From: Desulfomicrobiaceae bacterium
GTDB taxonomy: Bacteria > Desulfobacterota > Desulfovibrionia > Desulfovibrionales > Desulfomicrobiaceae
DNA length: 14,535 nucleotides
Direction of reading: 5' to 3'
NCBI GenBank assembly: GCA_003530935.1
Contig: DPEO01000037.1
Coordinates: 1 to 14,535 of the forward strand
Below the pieces are notes generated by a model. It did not search any database, was not told the DNA's origin, and saw only the letters and a list, made by a program, of their open reading frames with translations. The position numbers and the translations under genes were made by a program. Position 1 is the stretch's first letter; every line of letters begins with the position of its first letter. Shown one piece after another: positions 14,281 through 14,535 of the stretch.

Positions 14281-14535
14281 GACGAATGTTTGTTATGATG
14301 TCCGCGGGATCGCTTGGCGTATTTTTTGGGATCAATATTATATTTTTTGATCTTATAGTGAATGATGCGGTAACTTGCACGCAAATCTCTTGCAACTTGC
14401 AACATGTTTCCGCTGCATCTTTGTAGAGCTTCGATCAATATCTCCTGCTCGAATTTGGCTACGGCCTCTCCAAAAGAAAGCTGGATGTCCGTTGCGGAGC
14501 TTTCTGCTGTTTGGAGTGTCGGCGGGAGGTGATAT
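14277..14535 (-). CDS. Sigma54-dependent enhancer-binding protein, C-terminal Fis-type HTH only (cut by window edge)
   Basis: The minus strand from the right edge reads in one open frame to a TGA at 14279-14277, giving the last ~85 residues of a protein whose start lies outside the window. The segment AVAKFEQEILIEALQRCSGN followed by MLQVARDLRASYRIIHYKIKKYNID is a Fis-type helix-turn-helix (HTH_8), as found at the C-terminus of NtrC/NifA-family activators of sigma54 RNA polymerase. A basic, His/Lys-rich tail (PKKYAKRSRGHHNKHSS) follows. The central AAA+ domain and any N-terminal sensor or receiver domain lie off the edge, so the subfamily cannot be named. The stop overlaps the hybrid kinase start by 4 nt (ATGA), indicating a coexpressed pair. 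This stretch is notably AT-rich. Confidence 0.85.
   Translation of the reverse strand, partial: YHLPPTLQTAESSATDIQLSFGEAVAKFEQEILIEALQRCSGNMLQVARDLRASYRIIHYKIKKYNIDPKKYAKRSRGHHNKHSS

Noticed and set aside
1..14535. CRISPR arrays, insertion sequences, tRNA or rRNA genes
   Set aside because: I saw no regularly spaced direct repeats, transposase motifs, terminal inverted repeats with target duplications, or cloverleaf-like sequences.

Overview
This is a GC-rich, densely packed bacterial chromosome segment. Genes often overlap by 4 nt (ATGA or GTGA junctions) and most starts have a clear AGGAG-type ribosome binding site. The mix of genes suggests a Gram-negative, sulfate-reducer-like member of the Desulfobacterota, perhaps the Desulfovibrionales. 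The mix is a eukaryote-type UDP-glucose pyrophosphorylase, a paired rhodanese and MauE/DoxX membrane protein, a sigma54 activator followed by a REC-PAS-kinase hybrid, and a family 9 glycosyltransferase beside a large TPR membrane protein. This assignment rests on gene content alone and is an inference. There is no sign of mobile elements, CRISPR arrays, tRNA or rRNA.

Layout. (1) 1-1129, minus strand: nadC followed by the N-terminal part of nadA, the last two enzymes of de novo NAD synthesis, joined by a 4-nt overlap. (2) 1130-1262: a short divergent intergenic region. (3) 1263-6352, plus strand: four genes in an operon-like array. They encode a TPR protein with a CCHC zinc-knuckle motif and a C-terminal membrane anchor, a GT9 glycosyltransferase with a long C-terminal extension, and two small proteins I do not recognise. 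(4) 6431-9945, plus strand: uvrC and a fused pabB-pabC, overlapping by 4 nt. The uvrC ribosome binding site can pair with C-tracts just upstream of it. (5) 9930-9959: a strong hairpin at the end of pabBC, where two convergent transcription units meet. (6) 10048-14535, minus strand, in transcription order: the C-terminus of a sigma54 enhancer-binding protein, a REC-PAS-histidine kinase hybrid, a UDPGP-family uridylyltransferase, a membrane-anchored rhodanese and a MauE/DoxX-like membrane protein.

How the parts may work together. nadC/nadA, uvrC and pabBC are housekeeping functions (NAD, nucleotide excision repair, folate). The 1263-6352 array looks like a module for sugar transfer or assembly at the cell surface. 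The enhancer-binding protein and hybrid kinase overlap by 4 nt and look like a signalling pair. The kinase keeps its receiver and phospho-acceptor histidine but lacks recognisable ATP-binding boxes. The rhodanese and MauE-like protein probably form a thiol or sulfur redox pair, with active sites predicted on the periplasmic side.

The strongest candidates for something undescribed are the zinc-knuckle/TPR/GT9 array and the degenerate hybrid kinase.
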